Origin: Oscillospiraceae bacterium
Lineage (GTDB): Bacteria > Bacillota > Clostridia > Oscillospirales > Acutalibacteraceae
Assembly (NCBI GenBank): GCA_029007475.1
Contig: JAQXHW010000184.1
Location: forward strand, 1-7,840
Length of the DNA: 7,840 nt
Direction of reading: 5' to 3'
Under the pieces are notes generated by a model that did no database searches, was not told the origin of the DNA, and saw nothing but the letters and a program-made list of their open reading frames with translations. The position numbers and the translations under genes were made by a program. Positions 6,039-7,840 of the stretch are shown here, piece by piece (within the stretch, counting starts at the first letter, position 1; every line of letters begins with the position of its first letter).

Positions 6039-6479
6039 TTATTCCTTGCTCTCAATTTCCTTTATCATGTCAACTCTCTTTGTGTGACGGTCGCCGTCAA
6101 AAGGAGTGCTCAGGAAAATGTCTGTAAGCTTTACTGCGGTAGCTTCGTCAATAACTCTGCCGCCCATACAGATTACGTTGGAGTCGTTATGGCGGCGGGT
6201 CATCTCAGCGCAAAACTCGTTGGTAACGGTGGCAGCGCGTATGCCTTTAACCTTATTTGCGACAATGCAGACGCCTATTCCCGTACCGCAGCAGATAATG
6301 CCCTTTTCACACTCGCCCTCGGCTACTGCCTTGGCAGCCTTATAGGCATATTCGGGATAATCAACGCTGTCGGATGTATAGGTGCCGAAGTCCTTATACT
6401 CAATACCCTTTTCCTCTAAGGATTTAATAATTGCGTTCTTAATATCAAGACCGCCGTGGTCACAAGCAATAGCTATCAT
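6039..6479 (-). CDS. rpiB: Ribose-5-phosphate isomerase B
   Basis: RpiB interconverts ribose 5-phosphate and ribulose 5-phosphate in the non-oxidative pentose phosphate pathway. The 146-residue product has the usual RpiB length and motifs: IACDHGG (4-10), ICCGTGIGVCIVANK (62-76) with Cys64 at the catalytic-base position, GIRAATV (79-85), RRHNDSNV (95-102) and GDRHTKRV (129-136). The start at 6479 was chosen because MIAIACDHGG is the family N-terminus and GAGGTG (6486-6491) lies 6 nt upstream. The frame stays open to 6671, but that upstream part overlaps tsaB and is not RpiB-like. LacA/LacB galactose-6-phosphate isomerases are close relatives, but they occur as a pair in lactose operons, which is not seen here. 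It is the last gene of its operon, 13 nt's gap after tsaB (counting 6480-6492). Confidence 0.93.
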   Translation of the reverse strand: MIAIACDHGGLDIKNAIIKSLEEKGIEYKDFGTYTSDSVDYPEYAYKAAKAVAEGECEKGIICCGTGIGVCIVANKVKGIRAATVTNEFCAEMTRRHNDSNVICMGGRVIDEATAVKLTDIFLSTPFDGDRHTKRVDMIKEIESKE

Positions 6480-6485
6480 TTCAGA

Positions 6486-6491
6486 CACCTC
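6486..6491 (-). promoter_or_regulatory. rpiB ribosome binding site fixing the start at 6479
   Basis: GAGGTG with 6-nt spacing to the ATG at 6479, placed in the short tsaB-rpiB gap. It rejects the long upstream extension of the rpiB frame into tsaB. Confidence 0.8.
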
Positions 6492-6492
6492 A

Positions 6493-7212
6493 TTAATTAA
6501 TATTTTTGTTTTCTTTTTCTGCTCTCTCACGCTCTGCCTGAGATAACCTAAGATACGACGGCATGAGCTTTTCAGACATCTCAGGCTTTTCACCGGCGGC
6601 AATTTTCGCTTTTGCGCAGTAAGCAACCGAAGACGCTCTTTGAGAAATAAGTGAATCGGGAGCAAGCTCAATATAGGTAGGAAGATCCATAAGCTCTCGC
6701 ATAGTAAGCCTTGCGCCGTCGCCTACGAGAAGAATATGCTCTTTTGAGTACTTCTCGGAAATCTCCTTTTTTAATTCTTCAAGAGAGATTGCTCTATCCT
6801 CACAAAGTCTTTCAATACTACCGTACTTAATACGAAACATTGCATTGTAAATTTGGTCGCGGCGAGCATCCATAGCAGCGCATACAACGCAGTCGGTTAA
6901 AGTTAAATTATATGCCATGGACTCAAGGGTTGAAACTCCCATGCAGGGTATATCAGAGGCAAAGGCAAGACCCTTTACCGTTGCAACACCTATTCTGACG
7001 CCGGTAAATGAGCCGGGACCCGTGGATACGGCAATAAGCTCAATATCCGAAACAGTCTTTCCTACCACCTCTAATAAGCTATCAATCATAGGCATTAGGG
7101 TGCGGCTGTGGGTAAGCTCGGTATTAATAAAATATTCACCTATGAGCTTATTATCGTCAACTAAAGCGACGGATGCCGCCGTTGCCGAGCTATCAATAGA
7201 CAATATTAGCAT
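6493..7212 (-). CDS. tsaB: tRNA threonylcarbamoyladenosine biosynthesis protein TsaB
   Basis: TsaB is the inactive ASKHA-fold partner that, with TsaD and TsaE, transfers threonylcarbamoyl to A37 of ANN-decoding tRNAs. The 239-residue product shows ILSIDSS (3-9), THSRTLMPMI (34-43), STGPGSFTGVRIG (63-75) and MDARRDQIY (114-122). Its C-terminus, PSYLRLSQAERERAEKE, is typical of the family. The start at 7212 gives the family N-terminus MLILSIDSS and has AGAAGGA (7222-7228) 9 nt upstream. The frame remains open to 7374 inside tsaE, but that part is antecedent noise in another frame of tsaE. It lies 4 nt after tsaE. The usual downstream neighbours rimI and tsaD are absent; rpiB follows instead, so TsaD must be encoded elsewhere. 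Confidence 0.95.
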   Translation of the reverse strand: MLILSIDSSATAASVALVDDNKLIGEYFINTELTHSRTLMPMIDSLLEVVGKTVSDIELIAVSTGPGSFTGVRIGVATVKGLAFASDIPCMGVSTLESMAYNLTLTDCVVCAAMDARRDQIYNAMFRIKYGSIERLCEDRAISLEELKKEISEKYSKEHILLVGDGARLTMRELMDLPTYIELAPDSLISQRASSVAYCAKAKIAAGEKPEMSEKLMPSYLRLSQAERERAEKENKNIN

Positions 7213-7216
7213 TAGA

Positions 7217-7624
7217 TTACATCCTTCTGAAAATCCTTGAGTTTTCGTCCTCACCGTATTTAAGCTCAATTCTGAGAGCATCCGCGGGAATTGAGTCTTC
7301 AATATTCTCGCTCCACTCGATAATAACAACACCTCGGCGGAGATAGTCATAGAAGCCTGTGGAGTATAGGTCATCCTCAGAGGTTATTCGGTACATATCG
7401 AAGTGGTAGACAGGGAACTTACCCGAATACTCGTTTACAATGGCAAAGGTGGGGCTGTGAACGCCGCTGTCTATCCCAAGGCCCTTGCATAGTCCGCGGA
7501 CAAAGGTGGTCTTTCCTGCACCTAAGTCACCGAAAAGGGCGATTACCTCGTCACCTTTTAAGGACTCGCTGAGACTCATGGCGAACTTTTCGGTTTCCTC
7601 AAGGTTATGTGATACAAATTCCAT
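7217..7624 (-). CDS. tsaE: tRNA threonylcarbamoyladenosine biosynthesis ATPase TsaE
   Basis: TsaE is the P-loop ATPase that resets the TsaBD complex during t6A37 modification of tRNA. The 135-residue product is slightly short but complete for the family. It shows the Walker A motif GDLGAGKTT (32-40), the switch-like SPTF (57-60), HFDMYR (74-79) and the Walker B-like IIEWSE (101-106). The ATG at 7624 is only 2 nt after the fhs stop, and I see no Shine-Dalgarno in the preceding 20 nt. Translation therefore probably depends on ribosomes finishing fhs. No other in-frame Met lies before the Walker A motif except Met16, which would cut into the conserved N-terminal fold. Confidence 0.94.
   Translation of the reverse strand: MEFVSHNLEETEKFAMSLSESLKGDEVIALFGDLGAGKTTFVRGLCKGLGIDSGVHSPTFAIVNEYSGKFPVYHFDMYRITSEDDLYSTGFYDYLRRGVVIIEWSENIEDSIPADALRIELKYGEDENSRIFRRM
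7222..7228 (-). promoter_or_regulatory. tsaB ribosome binding site within the end of tsaE
   Basis: AGAAGGA lies 9 nt before the ATG at 7212 and within the last codons of tsaE. It supports the short tsaB start over the longer open frame and suggests coupled translation. Confidence 0.7.
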
Positions 7625-7626
7625 AA

Positions 7627-7840
7627 TCAGAATAAACCGCTGATGACACCCTGCTTGTCGATGTCAATGCGCTGTGCTGCAGGAGCTTTGGGAAGTCCGG
7701 GCATGGTCATAATATCGCCTGTATAGACGACTACGAAGCCTGCGCCGTTTGAGAGCTTCAAATCACGGACTGTAATAGTAAAGCCTGTGGGCGCACCCAG
7801 AAGCGTGGGGTCATCGGAGAGAGAATACTGAGTTTTTGCG
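7627..7840 (-). CDS. fhs: Formate-tetrahydrofolate ligase, C-terminal 70 residues (truncated by window edge)
   Basis: Translation of the minus strand from 7839 gives an open frame ending at a TGA at 7627-7629. It contains LLGAPTGFTITVRDL, GAGFVVVYTGDIMTMPGLPK and the terminal GLF, which are hallmarks of the C-terminus of formyltetrahydrofolate synthetase. That enzyme joins formate to tetrahydrofolate with ATP, feeding one-carbon units to purine synthesis or, in acetogens, the methyl branch of the Wood-Ljungdahl pathway. It is the upstream gene of the tsaE-tsaB-rpiB run. The rest of the gene lies beyond the right edge. Its presence alone does not show acetogenesis, because many fermentative clostridia carry it. 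Confidence 0.92.
   Translation of the reverse strand, partial: AKTQYSLSDDPTLLGAPTGFTITVRDLKLSNGAGFVVVYTGDIMTMPGLPKAPAAQRIDIDKQGVISGLF

Noticed and set aside
5979..6419. 146-codon plus-strand open frame
   Set aside because: Antisense to rpiB over most of its length with no family motif; rpiB is unmistakable on the other strand.
6480..6671. Upstream extension of the rpiB reading frame
   Set aside because: It overlaps tsaB, is basic and unlike RpiB, and the GAGGTG site points to the ATG at 6479.
7213..7374. Upstream extension of the tsaB reading frame
   Set aside because: It overlaps tsaE out of frame, and MLILSIDSS at 7212 is the family N-terminus with its own ribosome site.
1..7840. CRISPR arrays, insertion sequences, tRNA or rRNA genes, phage genes
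   Set aside because: No direct-repeat array, transposase, terminal inverted repeats with target duplication, or RNA gene pattern was found on either strand.

Overview
This window looks like chromosomal DNA of an anaerobic, moderately AT-rich Gram-positive bacterium, probably a Clostridia member of the gut or fermenter type. That assignment is inferred from strong GGAGG-type ribosome binding sites, a clostridial-type Rex operator, and the mix of formate-tetrahydrofolate ligase, lactate dehydrogenase and a soluble heterodisulfide-reductase complex. I cannot name a genus. Every supported gene is on the minus strand, so transcription runs from high to low coordinates.

The right part (7840 down to about 5811) is the end of a housekeeping operon: the last 70 codons of formate-tetrahydrofolate ligase (fhs), then tsaE, tsaB and rpiB, packed with gaps of 2, 4 and 13 nt. 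About 200 nt after rpiB there is a clear intrinsic terminator (5811-5840). It is followed at once by a perfect 27-bp AT-rich palindrome (5786-5812) of unknown role.

The left part (about 5720 down to 1) starts with a promoter whose core overlaps a near-perfect Rex (NADH/NAD+-sensing repressor) operator at 5684-5701. It drives a tightly spaced series: an L-lactate dehydrogenase-family enzyme, class II fumarase, then hdrB, hdrC and hdrA. A further gene very probably starts at position 21, inside the 3' end of hdrA, and runs out of the window. No terminator is visible between ldh and the left edge, so the whole set could be one Rex-controlled transcript.

The most interesting signal is this combination. 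Complete HdrABC (both noncubane-cluster CCG modules in HdrB, two clusters in HdrC, and the full set of methanogen-type cysteine motifs in HdrA) is placed after a dehydrogenase and a fumarase under a redox sensor. The dehydrogenase carries Arg at the column that usually separates lactate (Gln) from malate (Arg) specificity, but otherwise keeps LDH hallmarks. One reading is a redox-balancing module in which NADH disposal to lactate or to malate/fumarate is co-regulated with a flavin-based Hdr electron-transfer complex. The Hdr substrate and the external partner cannot be read from this window; the truncated gene at the left edge is the best place to look.
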